54,462 bases of DNA from Candidatus Nomurabacteria bacterium (GCA_943356445.1 CALREZ010000002.1:1-54462); one strand, 5' to 3'. Shown: positions 15,874 through 23,552, numbered from the stretch's first letter. Notes: generated by a model not told the origin, from the sequence alone. Translations and numbers: made by a program.

Positions 15874-18099
15874 CTAAGATCTGTCTGTTCGCGGCGTATA
15901 AGGTCGGTCGTGTCCGCCTCTGAACGATCCGCGGTCTCCGCCAAAAGTTCTTCCATGAGATCCGCTTGGTCCAACACCCGGCGCCGCCGGTTTAATTCCC
16001 TTTCTTGCCGCAAATTCAGAGTCGGCTTGTTTGATGGAAAGTTTCATTTTTCCGCGGTCATCAACTTCACGGATAACGACGGGTACTTCCTCCCCTTCTT
16101 TTACTACGTCGCTTACCTTATTTACACGGAAAGGAGCCAATTCTGAAATATGAACAAGGCCTTCGTTATTTATGCCGAACTGTACCACCGCGCCGATATC
16201 ATCCAGAACCTTGATGACTTTTCCGGTATATTTTTCTCCGGGTTTATAGACATGAGTCATTCCTTCAATGAATTTTTTCGCTTTTTCCGCTCCGATTCCT
16301 TTTCCGGTGATAAATACCGTGCCGTCATCGTCAATATCTATTTCCGTACCGGTTGCTTCGCGTATTTTATTGATTATCTTCCCTCCGGGGCCTATAACGG
16401 CGCCAATTTGCTCGGGGAGGATTTTAACGGAAAGAATCTTCGGCGCGAATTCTGAAATATCGGCACGGGGAGCGTTCAGTTCTTTTTCAATGACATCAAG
16501 AATCTGAAGTCGGGCGGTTTTTGCTTTTACAAAAGATTCCGCAAGGATCTTTACCGGGATTCCGTCTACTTTAACATCCATCTGTATCGCCGTGATTCCT
16601 TCGCGGGTTCCCGCAACTTTCAAGTCCATATCTCCGTGGTGGTCTTCCGGCCCTTGAATATCCATGAGAATTTTATAGGTTTTCTCGTCTTCCATCATAA
16701 GACCCATCGCGATGCCGGCTACCGGCGCCTTGATAGGCACTCCGCCGTCCATAAGGGCCAAGGTTGAACCGCAGACCGACGCCATAGAGGTTGATCCATT
16801 TGACGCCATAGATTCGGATACGACGCGAATCGTGTACGGGAAAATATCTTTGGTCGGGAGTACCGGAATAAGCGCTTTTTCCGCGAGCGCTCCGTGACCG
16901 ATCATTCTTCTGTTTGTTCCACCCATTCTTCCTGTCTCACCTCCGGAATACGGAGGGAAATTGTAGTGATGCATGTAGGTCTTTTCTTTTTCCGAACCGT
17001 CTATAGTCTGAGAATCTTTCGGGCCGCCAAGCGTAAGAACAGAGAGAACATGCGTTCCTCCGCGGTAAAATACGCCAGTTCCATGAAGAACAGGGGAAAT
17101 TCCACCTGCTTTTGCGGAAAGATTTCTTAATTCATCCATTCCTCGTCCGTCCGGGCGGCTGTTGTTTTTAATCGCTTCTCGGTGAAGAAGCTCATTTACT
17201 TGATGATGAAAATACTCTTTTGCTTTACCGACATCTTCCCCTGGAAGTTTTTCTTCTACCAGTTTTCCCCATTCAGCCTCCAATTCATAGCCGATCTTGC
17301 TTCCCGGACCGACATAGAGTTTTTCTTTTAAGGTTTTCCCCACTTCTTCTTCAAAAAGCGCTTTAACAACCGCGGAATGACCGGTTGCCGGAATAACCAA
17401 TTTTTTCTTTCCGATCTCTTTTACGATCATCTTTTGGAAATTCTGGAGTTTTTCAAGTTCTTCTTTTGCGGTTTCTAAGGCCTTGGTTGCTGTTTCTTCG
17501 TTTATTTCTTTTCCTCCGAGTTCTATCATGTTGATATTGCCGTCTTTTCCGCAGACCGTCATATCCATTTCATATTCGGGAAGTTCTCTTTCTGCATTGG
17601 ATGGATTGATGAGAAATTCCGTTGTTTCTTTTTTCTTTCCCAGTCTTAAGGCTGAAACTGGGCCGTTGAAAGGAATATCAGATGTGGCAAGCGCCAGAGA
17701 ACCGGCGACAACGGAAAGAACGTCGGTTTCACATTCGCCGAGAGCCAATACCGTAATAACCACCTGAATTTCTTTGCGAATATGCTGATCAAAAAGAGGT
17801 CTGATCGTGCGATCTACGACGCGCCCGGAAAGTATGCCTTCATTGGAAGGTTTCCCTTCTCTTCTCACATAACGGCTTCCGAGGATTTTTCCCGAAGCGT
17901 AAAAACGTTCTTCGTAATCAACCGTGAGAGGCAAGTAATCAATACCTTCCCTTTCATCGCCGCCAATAACGGCCGTTGCAAGTACGACGGTATCGTTATA
18001 TCTCACAATAACCGAACCATTCGTCTGGTCGGCAAGATCAGTAAATTGAGCAACCAACGGTTTCCCCCCTATTTCTACGGAGTATTCTTTGCTTTGCAT
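15874..18099 (-). CDS. pnp: Polyribonucleotide nucleotidyltransferase (PNPase)
   Basis: PNPase degrades RNA 3'-5' by phosphorolysis and is the core of many degradosomes. The 741 aa show two RNase PH domains (first with EERFYASGKILGSRYVRREG; second with SRPDGRGMDELR and the catalytic SMASVCGSTLALMDGGVP segment), a KH domain (IGAVIGPGGKIINKIRE, about residue 575), and an S1 domain (GEKYTGKVIKVLDDIGAVV). A Gly/Arg-rich tail (GSHGRTFGGDRGSFRGG) ends the protein. rny, its usual partner in mRNA decay, is encoded at 36-37 kb. Confidence 0.97.
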   Translation of the reverse strand: MQSKEYSVEIGGKPLVAQFTDLADQTNGSVIVRYNDTVVLATAVIGGDEREGIDYLPLTVDYEERFYASGKILGSRYVRREGKPSNEGILSGRVVDRTIRPLFDQHIRKEIQVVITVLALGECETDVLSVVAGSLALATSDIPFNGPVSALRLGKKKETTEFLINPSNAERELPEYEMDMTVCGKDGNINMIELGGKEINEETATKALETAKEELEKLQNFQKMIVKEIGKKKLVIPATGHSAVVKALFEEEVGKTLKEKLYVGPGSKIGYELEAEWGKLVEEKLPGEDVGKAKEYFHHQVNELLHREAIKNNSRPDGRGMDELRNLSAKAGGISPVLHGTGVFYRGGTHVLSVLTLGGPKDSQTIDGSEKEKTYMHHYNFPPYSGGETGRMGGTNRRMIGHGALAEKALIPVLPTKDIFPYTIRVVSESMASNGSTSMASVCGSTLALMDGGVPIKAPVAGIAMGLMMEDEKTYKILMDIQGPEDHHGDMDLKVAGTREGITAIQMDVKVDGIPVKILAESFVKAKTARLQILDVIEKELNAPRADISEFAPKILSVKILPEQIGAVIGPGGKIINKIREATGTEIDIDDDGTVFITGKGIGAEKAKKFIEGMTHVYKPGEKYTGKVIKVLDDIGAVVQFGINNEGLVHISELAPFRVNKVSDVVKEGEEVPVVIREVDDRGKMKLSIKQADSEFAARKGIKPAAPGVGPSGSHGRTFGGDRGSFRGGHDRPYTPRTDRS

Positions 18100-18235
18100 A
18101 TTTTTACGGCGTGGTCGTCAGATTCTAGTACTGAAACAGAAAAACTCATATTTCAATGCTAACATCCGCCGATCACCGCTATTTTTATAATGAATAATGC
18201 AAACACTATATCAATGTTTGAAAAAGAAAACAAAG

Positions 18236-18264
18236 TTGACAGAAAAAAGAAAATGGTTTACATT
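18236..18264 (+). promoter_or_regulatory. Promoter of the 88-aa protein gene
   Basis: TTGACA (18236-18241), 17-nt spacer, TACATT (18259-18264); the start near 18271 gives a 26-nt leader that includes an AAGGAGA ribosome binding site. Confidence 0.65.
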
Positions 18265-18296
18265 GAGCCTTGGAATTGTCCCATAAGGAGAGAAAA

Positions 18297-18563
18297 ATGC
18301 CATTCGTTGAAGTTACCGAAGAAGAACAAAAAGTATTGGATTTGCACCGATTTGAAAAACTGGTCGCCCACAGAGCGGAAATCTTGGGTGAGATTTCCAT
18401 AATGGAAAAGTTTCAAGAATTTGCCGCAAGTACCGTAATTCAAGACGCCCTTCTTGATGAATTGGACGCTAAAGAAAAAGAGTTATCTGCTGCGGAAGAA
18501 GACCTTAAGATTCTGCGTCAAAAACTCGGCATAGAAACGCCGACTATCCACACGGAATTGTAA
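18297..18563 (+). CDS. Small coiled-coil protein (88 aa)
   Basis: ATG 18297 follows AAGGAGAG at optimal distance and fixes the start. The protein is soluble, acidic and almost entirely helical, with a coiled coil over residues about 40-75 (LLDELDAKEKELSAAEEDLK). I do not recognise a family. It has its own promoter and terminator, so it is a single-gene transcript. Confidence 0.6.
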   Translation: MPFVEVTEEEQKVLDLHRFEKLVAHRAEILGEISIMEKFQEFAASTVIQDALLDELDAKEKELSAAEEDLKILRQKLGIETPTIHTEL

Positions 18564-18571
18564 AATTTCGC

Positions 18572-18597
18572 AAAACGCCCCGATTCGGGGCGTTTTT
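18572..18597 (+). terminator. Intrinsic terminator
   Basis: Stem ACGCCCCGA / TTCGGGGCGT followed by T5, 9 nt after the small coiled-coil gene. Its T tract touches the -35 element of the next promoter. Confidence 0.88.
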
Positions 18598-18598
18598 C

Positions 18599-18627
18599 TT
18601 GACATAAATAAACTATATGGGTATGGT
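18599..18627 (+). promoter_or_regulatory. Promoter of the HD-domain gene
   Basis: TTGACA (18599-18604), 17-nt spacer, TATGGT (18622-18627); predicted start near 18634, leader about 34 nt with AAGAGG before the ATG. Confidence 0.65.
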
Positions 18628-18667
18628 AAAAACAGAGCTTCATTGACAGAGAACAAGAGGAAAAACC

Positions 18668-19549
18668 ATGATTGAAATCAAAAAAGATATTCAAAAATGC
18701 ATACAATGCCCGCATCATAATATAGAACCTGACCCGGATCCCAATGACTGGTTCTGTGATGATGATATAAAAATTCGTTGCACTCTTTCTCCCGATCCTT
18801 ATCGGGGTAACTGTTACCGAGAACCTTATATTACCGTCGGTTGTCGTCCTTATCGCGCCAAAAAGGAGTCGGATGTCCCCGTTTGGTGCCCTCTTAAAAA
18901 CGAAAGTATAGAAAAAGAAAATCTTTTAAACAAAAAAGTTACGAATCGCGAGCTTTTTTTAGAAAGATTCACCCCATTTTTGAGCGCCTTTGGGATGGAA
19001 CGCATCTATGATGCTTATAGATTTGCAAAATACGCTCATAAAGAACAGTATCGTTCCGATGGTTGCCGGTATGTTGAACACCCTCGCGCGGTAGTTAAAA
19101 TCATTGCCGACGAACTTGGTATTGTTAATAACTGGAAACTTATTGTTGCCGCGCTCCTTCATGACGTTTGGGAAGATACATGGCTTTTAACCCCATGTTT
19201 GACCGGGAAAATCTTTGGAAAAGATATTGCACTTTGGCTTTCTTTTTTAACGAGAGAAAAAGAACACAATAAGGAAGAATTTCCTAAATATATCGGTAAA
19301 ATATCGGAATCTGGTATTTGGCAAGTCGTTTTGATTAAGGTTTGCGATCGTTTGCATAATCTCCGCACCTTGAAAAAACTTGATATTGAGAGACAAAAAA
19401 GATATTTGCGCGAAACCGAGACTTATTTTTACGATCTTGCAAAAACACTGATCCGGATATCCCCACCGCGCATGGAAGAGAAAATGATTTTGTTAGAAAG
19501 CTTGCTTATTTCAGAAATAAGCAAACTTAAAGACATTTTATCTGAATAG
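18668..19549 (+). CDS. Single-domain (p)ppGpp hydrolase-like HD protein with Cys-rich N-terminus
   Basis: Residues 110-240 match the hydrolase domain of RelA/SpoT homologues: FAKYAHKEQYRSDG (H124), RYVEHPRAV (H138), ALLHDVWEDT (H165, D166) and the diagnostic KVCDRLHNLRTL (D227), all positions that bind Mn or line the (p)ppGpp site. No synthetase, TGS or ACT domain follows, so it resembles small alarmone hydrolases (SAH/Mesh1). The first 75 residues carry seven cysteines (C11, C14, C30, C38, C49, C59, C74), suggesting a metal-binding module I have not seen on SAHs. The ATG has an AAGAGG ribosome binding site. It has its own promoter and terminator. Confidence 0.8.
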   Translation: MIEIKKDIQKCIQCPHHNIEPDPDPNDWFCDDDIKIRCTLSPDPYRGNCYREPYITVGCRPYRAKKESDVPVWCPLKNESIEKENLLNKKVTNRELFLERFTPFLSAFGMERIYDAYRFAKYAHKEQYRSDGCRYVEHPRAVVKIIADELGIVNNWKLIVAALLHDVWEDTWLLTPCLTGKIFGKDIALWLSFLTREKEHNKEEFPKYIGKISESGIWQVVLIKVCDRLHNLRTLKKLDIERQKRYLRETETYFYDLAKTLIRISPPRMEEKMILLESLLISEISKLKDILSE

Positions 19550-19570
19550 AGAGAAGAATCTTATAATACC

Positions 19571-19598
19571 TCCCGCACAAAACCGTGCGGGATTTTTT
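19571..19598 (+). terminator. Intrinsic terminator of the HD gene
   Basis: Stem TCCCGCAC / GTGCGGGA, 6-nt loop, then T6. Confidence 0.88.
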
Positions 19599-19638
19599 GC
19601 ACCTTGCTCAATCCTCTTCTCTCTATTATTCTTACTAT

Positions 19639-20412
19639 ATGAAAATCATTTCTTGGAACATCAACGGGATTCGTTCTACTCACGATAAAAAACTTTTTCT
19701 CCCTTTTGTGGAGCAAACCAAACCGGATATTCTTTGTTTGCAAGAAACAAAAGCGATAGAAGAACAGCTTCCGGAAGAAATTGCTAAAATACCGGGATAT
19801 TTCTCGTATTTTGCTTCGCCGGAAACAAAAAAGGGTTATAGCGGCGTGGCAATTTACACAAAAGAAGAACCGAAAAAGGTGGAATATAGTATTGGTAACC
19901 CGGAGTTTGACAAAGAGGGCCGTGTACTCGTCGCTTATTACCCCGAATTCGTACTCTTAAACGTATATTTCCCTAACGGAGGAGGCGGAGAAGAGCGATT
20001 AAAGTATAAAATGGGCTTTTATGATGCGTTCCTCTCTTTTGTTGATCGTTTAAAAAAGAACGGACATAAAGTTATTTTTTGCGGAGATGTTAATACCGCG
20101 CATGAAGAAATAGATCTTGCTCGGCCGAAACAAAATGAAGACAATACCGGTTTTCTTCCTGAAGAACGCGCGTGGATTGATGAAGTTGTTTCTCATGGCT
20201 ACACGGATACGTTTCGCAACGAACATCCGAATAAAAAAGACGCCTATACTTTTTGGGATAGGAAGAGCCGCGCGCGCGACAGAAATGTCGGTTGGAGAAT
20301 AGATTATTTTTTCGTCAGCAATAATCTTTTACCGAAAATAAAGTCAACACATATTTTATCCGATATTCTCGGTTCTGATCACTGCCCAATTTCGCTTTCA
20401 TTAGAGCCGTAG
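19639..20412 (+). CDS. xth: Exodeoxyribonuclease III / AP endonuclease
   Basis: An EEP-family enzyme that incises abasic sites in base excision repair. The 257 aa show WNINGIRS (Asn ligand), LCLQETK (metal Glu), NVYFPNGGG, the FCGDVNTAHEEIDLA catalytic Asp/Asn pair, and the C-terminal WRIDYFFVS and SDHCPI motifs with the catalytic His. Length is normal for the Exo III class. ATG 19639 is preferred over the longer frame because TATTAT ends 9 nt upstream and the family begins MKIISWN. Confidence 0.95.
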   Translation: MKIISWNINGIRSTHDKKLFLPFVEQTKPDILCLQETKAIEEQLPEEIAKIPGYFSYFASPETKKGYSGVAIYTKEEPKKVEYSIGNPEFDKEGRVLVAYYPEFVLLNVYFPNGGGGEERLKYKMGFYDAFLSFVDRLKKNGHKVIFCGDVNTAHEEIDLARPKQNEDNTGFLPEERAWIDEVVSHGYTDTFRNEHPNKKDAYTFWDRKSRARDRNVGWRIDYFFVSNNLLPKIKSTHILSDILGSDHCPISLSLEP

Positions 20413-20439
20413 TTTGGCGTGTCCTTTAAGGAAATTTAG

Positions 20440-20458
20440 TTATCCACAGTTATCCACA
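20440..20458 (+). other. Tandem DnaA boxes
   Basis: Two perfect TTATCCACA boxes in direct repeat, 1 nt apart (20440-20448, 20450-20458), in a gene-free AT-rich stretch. Copies of ATAAAGGAC lie just downstream (about 20460 and 20475), and the same motif follows the DnaA boxes at 24.24 kb. Confidence 0.7.
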
Positions 20459-20467
20459 ATAAAGGAC

Positions 20468-20495
20468 TTGCATATAAAGGACAAGAAAGTATAAT
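20468..20495 (+). promoter_or_regulatory. Promoter-like sequence in the gene-free region
   Basis: TTGCAT (20468-20473), 16-nt spacer, TATAAT (20490-20495). There is no coding sequence downstream before the terminator at 20640. Confidence 0.55.
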
Positions 20496-20501
20496 AATAA
20501 T

Positions 20502-20666
20502 CAGATAGTGATTCAATAAATAGATAACCAAGGGAACATATTTGTTCCATCGCCTCAACAAAGGTAAACATCTATAAAAACATTATCATAGTTAGTCACA
20601 TTTGTTCTTTCCTCGCACAAGAAAAATAGAATATACCCCAAGGGCCGCACATGCGGCCCTTTCTTT
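20502..20666 (+). ncRNA. Candidate small non-coding RNA (~160 nt)
   Basis: The segment is bounded by a promoter-like pair and a strong terminator and has no open frame of useful length. It holds a hairpin GGAACA / TGTTCC (about 20533-20548). It does not resemble tmRNA, 6S or RNase P RNA by eye. Alternatively the whole region is origin DNA and the promoter match is accidental. Confidence 0.35.
20640..20666 (+). terminator. Intrinsic terminator with no gene directly upstream
   Basis: Stem AAGGGCCGC / GCGGCCCTT followed by a T-rich tract. The nearest upstream gene (xth) ends 228 nt earlier. Confidence 0.8.
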
Positions 20667-20682
20667 ATAATGAGTGCTAACA

Positions 20683-20806
20683 GAGCGGTCTTTTCCGCGA
20701 TCTTCGCGTTAAATTTCAGAAAAAATCGTGGAGCAGTACTTTTGTACAGCTTCGCGATTTTTTCTGAAATTTAACGCGAAGGAGGGTCATCGGAAAATCC
20801 TCGCTC
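20683..20806. repeat. 124-bp composite palindrome
   Basis: A perfect 27-bp inverted repeat (20702-20728 with 20755-20781; arm begins CTTCGCGTTAAATTTCAG) encloses a smaller hairpin GTAC-TTTT-GTAC flanked by GGAGC / GCTTC. Outside the perfect arms an imperfect match continues to GAGCG (20683) and CGCTC (20806). No coding sequence or long T tract is associated with it. Confidence 0.8.
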
Positions 20807-20918
20807 TTTATTTTGGTGGTAAATTTAATTCTGAAACACTGTTTTTTGACTTATTGTGTCGCATCAAGTAGTGTTTACTCTGGAAACACTGTTATTTTTA
20901 TTGTCAAAAGGAACTATT

Positions 20919-21212
20919 ATGCAACTTGCTATAGATCTTCTGAAACGAATCAATCTGTTCTATATAAACTTTGGAAGAAGTTCAAACGAAAAAGTGCTTA
21001 TTACCTATTTTAATATGACGCAAGGTGAAAGCGCTGAAAGTGTTCAAAGTTCCCTCTCCCGGTTGTTTCAAAAGAGTCTGATTATGCGAATACCTCAAGA
21101 AGGAAAAGAGGGACCATGTACGGAAATTATTCCCACTGAGTACACGCTTGGGTTGCTGGATAATTATTCTGTTGAAGAAATTTTCTTCAACAGGATGCAA
21201 AAACAAGACTAA
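20919..21212 (+). CDS. Small protein of unknown function, possibly winged-helix (97 aa)
   Basis: ATG 20919 follows AAAGGA at a suitable distance; a longer in-frame start at 20856 has no such site. Residues 20-60 (NEKVLITYFNMTQGESAESVQSSLSRLFQKSL split across helices) are compatible with a winged helix-turn-helix, but this is a weak impression. Two GAAACACTGTT direct repeats (about 20833 and 20872) and a TTGACT precede it and could be an operator and promoter. Ends at the hairpin at 21218. Confidence 0.5.
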   Translation: MQLAIDLLKRINLFYINFGRSSNEKVLITYFNMTQGESAESVQSSLSRLFQKSLIMRIPQEGKEGPCTEIIPTEYTLGLLDNYSVEEIFFNRMQKQD

Positions 21213-21217
21213 AATAC

Positions 21218-21247
21218 AAAAACGCGGCCAAATAGCCGCGTTTTTTT
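21218..21247. terminator. Bidirectional intrinsic terminator
   Basis: Stem AAAAACGCGGC / GCCGCGTTTTT with a 6-nt loop between the plus-strand small gene and the convergent TA operon. Confidence 0.9.
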
Positions 21248-21269
21248 AAACAAGAAAGAAGATATTTTA

Positions 21270-21533
21270 TTATTGATAGATTTCGTGCGAACCTATTTTT
21301 AATAAAAATACCGTATTTCCTTCCCCGTATTCAAAAATGATTCGGAATTTGTAATTTACGGAAAAACTATAAAAACCGGATAATTGCCCGCTAAGTTTAT
21401 GAACTTTTAACAGTTTATGATTTTCTTGGTTCTTAAAAAGTTCAATTTTTTCAATAGTCTCATCTTGAAGCGGTGTCGGAAGCGATTTCCACTGACGGAT
21501 GAATATGGGGGCATAAGCAATATCTAATTCCAT
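21270..21533 (-). CDS. RelE/ParE-superfamily toxin
   Basis: An 87-aa protein with the fold-defining pattern of RelE/ParE toxins: YAPIFIRQWKSLPTPLQ, then the conserved KLLKVHKLSGQLSGFYSFSV (the L-x-G-x-x-G-x-Y/W-x-x-R-like core) and YKFRIIFEYGEGNTVFLLKIG. It could cut mRNA or poison gyrase; the sequence does not decide. It follows the antitoxin by 13 nt and is last in its operon. Confidence 0.85.
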   Translation of the reverse strand: MELDIAYAPIFIRQWKSLPTPLQDETIEKIELFKNQENHKLLKVHKLSGQLSGFYSFSVNYKFRIIFEYGEGNTVFLLKIGSHEIYQ

Positions 21534-21546
21534 AGAAAAAAGAGGG

Positions 21547-21768
21547 TTATCCTAATTGCCGAGCAATATCTCTTATATCTCCGCGTATTGCCTTCCCTGC
21601 GCGAATTTCTTGTTGCGCTTTAAGGATGTCGCCAATAGCTTCATCTTCTGCAAGAAGGTGAAGCGCCTGCCTCACCACTTCGGCTTTATTTGAAGCCTTC
21701 CCTCTTTTTATAAAGGAATCAATAAACTCTTCAAGTGTTTGGTTTAATGGAACAGAAAGTGTACTCAT
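21547..21768 (-). CDS. ParD/CopG-type ribbon-helix-helix antitoxin
   Basis: A 73-aa protein starting with the RHH strand STLSVPLNQTLEEFIDSFI, followed by KASNKAEVVRQALHLL, the classic ParD dimer helix; the C-terminal part (IRAGKAIRGDIRDIARQL) would wrap the toxin. RHH antitoxins repress their own operon, and a perfect operator-like palindrome overlaps the promoter region at 21777-21802. Confidence 0.85.
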   Translation of the reverse strand: MSTLSVPLNQTLEEFIDSFIKRGKASNKAEVVRQALHLLAEDEAIGDILKAQQEIRAGKAIRGDIRDIARQLG

Positions 21769-21776
21769 AATAATGT

Positions 21777-21802
21777 ATGATATTATACTATGATAATATC
21801 AT
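21777..21802 (-). promoter_or_regulatory. Operator-like palindrome of the parD-type operon
   Basis: Perfect 10-bp inverted repeat ATGATATTAT / ATAATATCAT with 6-nt spacer, lying 9 nt upstream of the antitoxin ATG and overlapping -10-like hexamers (TATAAT at 21787-21782). Fits autorepression by a ribbon-helix-helix dimer pair. Confidence 0.7.
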
Positions 21803-21839
21803 ATTTTATTTTTTCACCATAGTCAAGACAAGTAAAATC

Positions 21840-23492
21840 TTATTTTACCCCGTGTTTCTTGCGTATTTCGGTAAGTTCTTGTTGTTCGGCTTCTGCTTTG
21901 GCTTCTTTTCCCTCTTCACCAAGCTTTTTGAGCTCTGATTCCGGGAGTTTTATAAGTTCTAATGTGCGTTTCTCAAGATATTCCGCGGTATTGAGATTTG
22001 GATCTTCCAAAACTTCTTCCAAAAGCGCGTGCAGGATAAGTCCAAGTTTTGGTCCCGGTGTTTCATGTGTAACCTCCATAATCCTCGTTCCGTCTATTTT
22101 GAGCATCCCAACAGATACCGGGGCCCTCATAGCCTCGTCTATCATTGCCTCGTATTTTCGCAAGCGATAAGGCTTTTCAACCGGTCTTCCCATCCCGATA
22201 CGGTCACAGGCCCTTATTTTCATAAGATCCCAGACGTTTTCCGCTCCGACATTCGCTACAATCCTTCTTACGGCAGAAAGCGTTATTTTTTCCACATCCG
22301 AGAAGAAAAGATGGTACCTTACCAGTGATGAAACACTATCCGTAAGTTTCACGGGAAACCTGAGACGTTCCATTACCTTCTTGGAAACCCTTCCTCCGAC
22401 AACGTCATGGCCGTAAAACGTCCAATTATCCTTCTCTTTTGACCATCTGCGGGTATCCGGTTTGGCAATATCATGGAAAAGGGCCCCTAAACGAATGTGG
22501 AGAGGCCAGTGGTTTCTAGCAGAATGATCAAGCGCTCGGATATTATGCTCCCAGACGGTATAGATATGACTGCCATTTTGTTCCACCCCGATACCATTTT
22601 CCAATTCCGGAGCTATAAAACGAAGCAAGTTGAGTTGATGGGTCAGGATAATACCCTCCATGGCATTATCCGACATAATCATTTTTGTGAATTCGTCACG
22701 TATTCTTTCGTATGAAACATGTTTTAGGTTATCGGAAAGCCTTTTTATGGCATCTTCCGTCTCTTTTTCTATGGTAAAACCCAATTCCGTAGCAAAACGA
22801 GCGGCACGAAGCAGACGGAGCGCGTCTTCATTGAAACGGTCTTCAGGATTCCCTATGGCTCTGACTATTTTGTCCTTTATATCCTCTTGTCCTTTATAAA
22901 GATCAATAATAACCCTCTCTTTTGGGTTGTATGCCAGCGCATTTATCGTAAAATCACGGCGTTTGAGGTCATCTTCCAGTTTTTTACTGAAAGTTACCTC
23001 ATTTGGATGCCGTTTATCGCTATATTCGGACTCCATACGGTAAGGGGTAACTTCTATGATGACTGTTTCATGTGTAACTATCTGATTGATCGCTCCCGCG
23101 GGTCGCTGGGGTGTAGGGGCCTGTCCAGTGACAGGCGGATGAAAACCAATGGTTTTCATACTTTCCTTTGTTTCACATGTAACATTTTCGTCACCATCAT
23201 CTGATGTTTCATGTGCAACACTCTGCCGGATGGGGTTTGTAACCCCATCCGGAACGTTTGTGTCCACCACTACCCCCACCGTTCCAAACGTATTCTCGTA
23301 GAAGGTTTTTTCAAAAAGGCCGATTATTTCTTCCGGAACGGCATTTGTGGTAACATCCCAGTCTTTCGGTTCTCTCCCTAAGATAAGGTCTCTTACGCAG
23401 CCGCCGACCAAATAAGCTTCAAAACCGGCGTCTTGAAGAGTTTCTGTTACACGTGTAACATATGATGGAATATGGCTTTGCAAGTCTTTCAT
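21840..23492 (-). CDS. cca: CCA-adding tRNA nucleotidyltransferase with a 65-aa extra segment
   Basis: Adds or repairs the 3' CCA of tRNAs; needed here because several tRNA genes in the window (Arg, both Gly, Pro-TGG) do not encode CCA. Residues 26-50 hold the class II nucleotidyltransferase motif LVGGCVRDL and the DWDVTT metal Asp pair; RRDFTINALAYN, the RRLLRAARF-type segment ALRLLRAARFATEL, and an HD domain (LFHDIAKPDTR) follow. At 550 aa it is long. Residues about 77-142, between FGTVGVV and IIEVTPYR, are an extra segment not expected in the palm domain; it is encoded by parS-like sites and hairpins. TACAAT ends 7 nt before ATG, predicting a leaderless message. Confidence 0.93.
   Translation of the reverse strand: MKDLQSHIPSYVTRVTETLQDAGFEAYLVGGCVRDLILGREPKDWDVTTNAVPEEIIGLFEKTFYENTFGTVGVVVDTNVPDGVTNPIRQSVAHETSDDGDENVTCETKESMKTIGFHPPVTGQAPTPQRPAGAINQIVTHETVIIEVTPYRMESEYSDKRHPNEVTFSKKLEDDLKRRDFTINALAYNPKERVIIDLYKGQEDIKDKIVRAIGNPEDRFNEDALRLLRAARFATELGFTIEKETEDAIKRLSDNLKHVSYERIRDEFTKMIMSDNAMEGIILTHQLNLLRFIAPELENGIGVEQNGSHIYTVWEHNIRALDHSARNHWPLHIRLGALFHDIAKPDTRRWSKEKDNWTFYGHDVVGGRVSKKVMERLRFPVKLTDSVSSLVRYHLFFSDVEKITLSAVRRIVANVGAENVWDLMKIRACDRIGMGRPVEKPYRLRKYEAMIDEAMRAPVSVGMLKIDGTRIMEVTHETPGPKLGLILHALLEEVLEDPNLNTAEYLEKRTLELIKLPESELKKLGEEGKEAKAEAEQQELTEIRKKHGVK
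22059..22074. promoter_or_regulatory. parS-like site 1 (inside cca)
   Basis: TGTTTCATGTGTAACC matches the bacterial parS consensus TGTTTCACGTGAAACA at 13 of 16 positions. Read on the cca strand it encodes V-T-H-E-T. Confidence 0.5.
23064..23079. promoter_or_regulatory. parS-like site 2 (inside cca extra segment)
   Basis: TGTTTCATGTGTAACT, 13 of 16 matches to parS; encodes V-T-H-E-T (residues 139-143). Confidence 0.5.
23169..23184. promoter_or_regulatory. parS-like site 3 (inside cca extra segment)
   Basis: TGTTTCACATGTAACA, 14 of 16 matches to parS; encodes V-T-C-E-T. Confidence 0.55.
23205..23220. promoter_or_regulatory. parS-like site 4 (inside cca extra segment)
   Basis: TGTTTCATGTGCAACA, 14 of 16 matches to parS; encodes V-A-H-E-T. 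Confidence 0.55.
23445..23460. promoter_or_regulatory. parS-like site 5, perfect palindrome (5' end of cca)
   Basis: TGTTACACGTGTAACA is a perfect 16-bp palindrome with the CACGTG core; 14 of 16 matches to parS, the two differences being the symmetric positions 5 and 12. Encodes residues 12-16 of the CCA enzyme. Confidence 0.65.
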
Positions 23493-23513
23493 AAACGTAA
23501 TTGTAACAAATTT

Positions 23514-23542
23514 TTGATATTTTGCGAATTTTAGTGTAGTAT
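23514..23542 (+). promoter_or_regulatory. Promoter of tRNA-Arg
   Basis: TTGATA (23514-23519), 17-nt spacer, TAGTAT (23537-23542), ending 10 nt before the tRNA. Confidence 0.55.
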
Positions 23543-23552
23543 ACGGTTATAA

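Larger units (their letters stand above)
23064..23262 (-). other. In-frame palindrome-rich segment in cca
   Basis: About 200 bp of cca (residues ~77-143) made of three parS-like sites alternating with hairpins: CCGGATGGGGTT / AACCCCATCCGG (23224-23250, 3-nt loop), GAAAACCA / TGGTTTTC (23142-23158) and CCTGTC / GACAGG (23120-23135). It adds residues between conserved strands without breaking the frame. Confidence 0.7.

Noticed and set aside
21766-21806. A dif-like sequence (CATAATAATGTATGATATTATAC)
   Set aside because: The arms do not fit the XerC/XerD half-site spacing, and the palindrome is explained better as the operator of the adjacent antitoxin gene.
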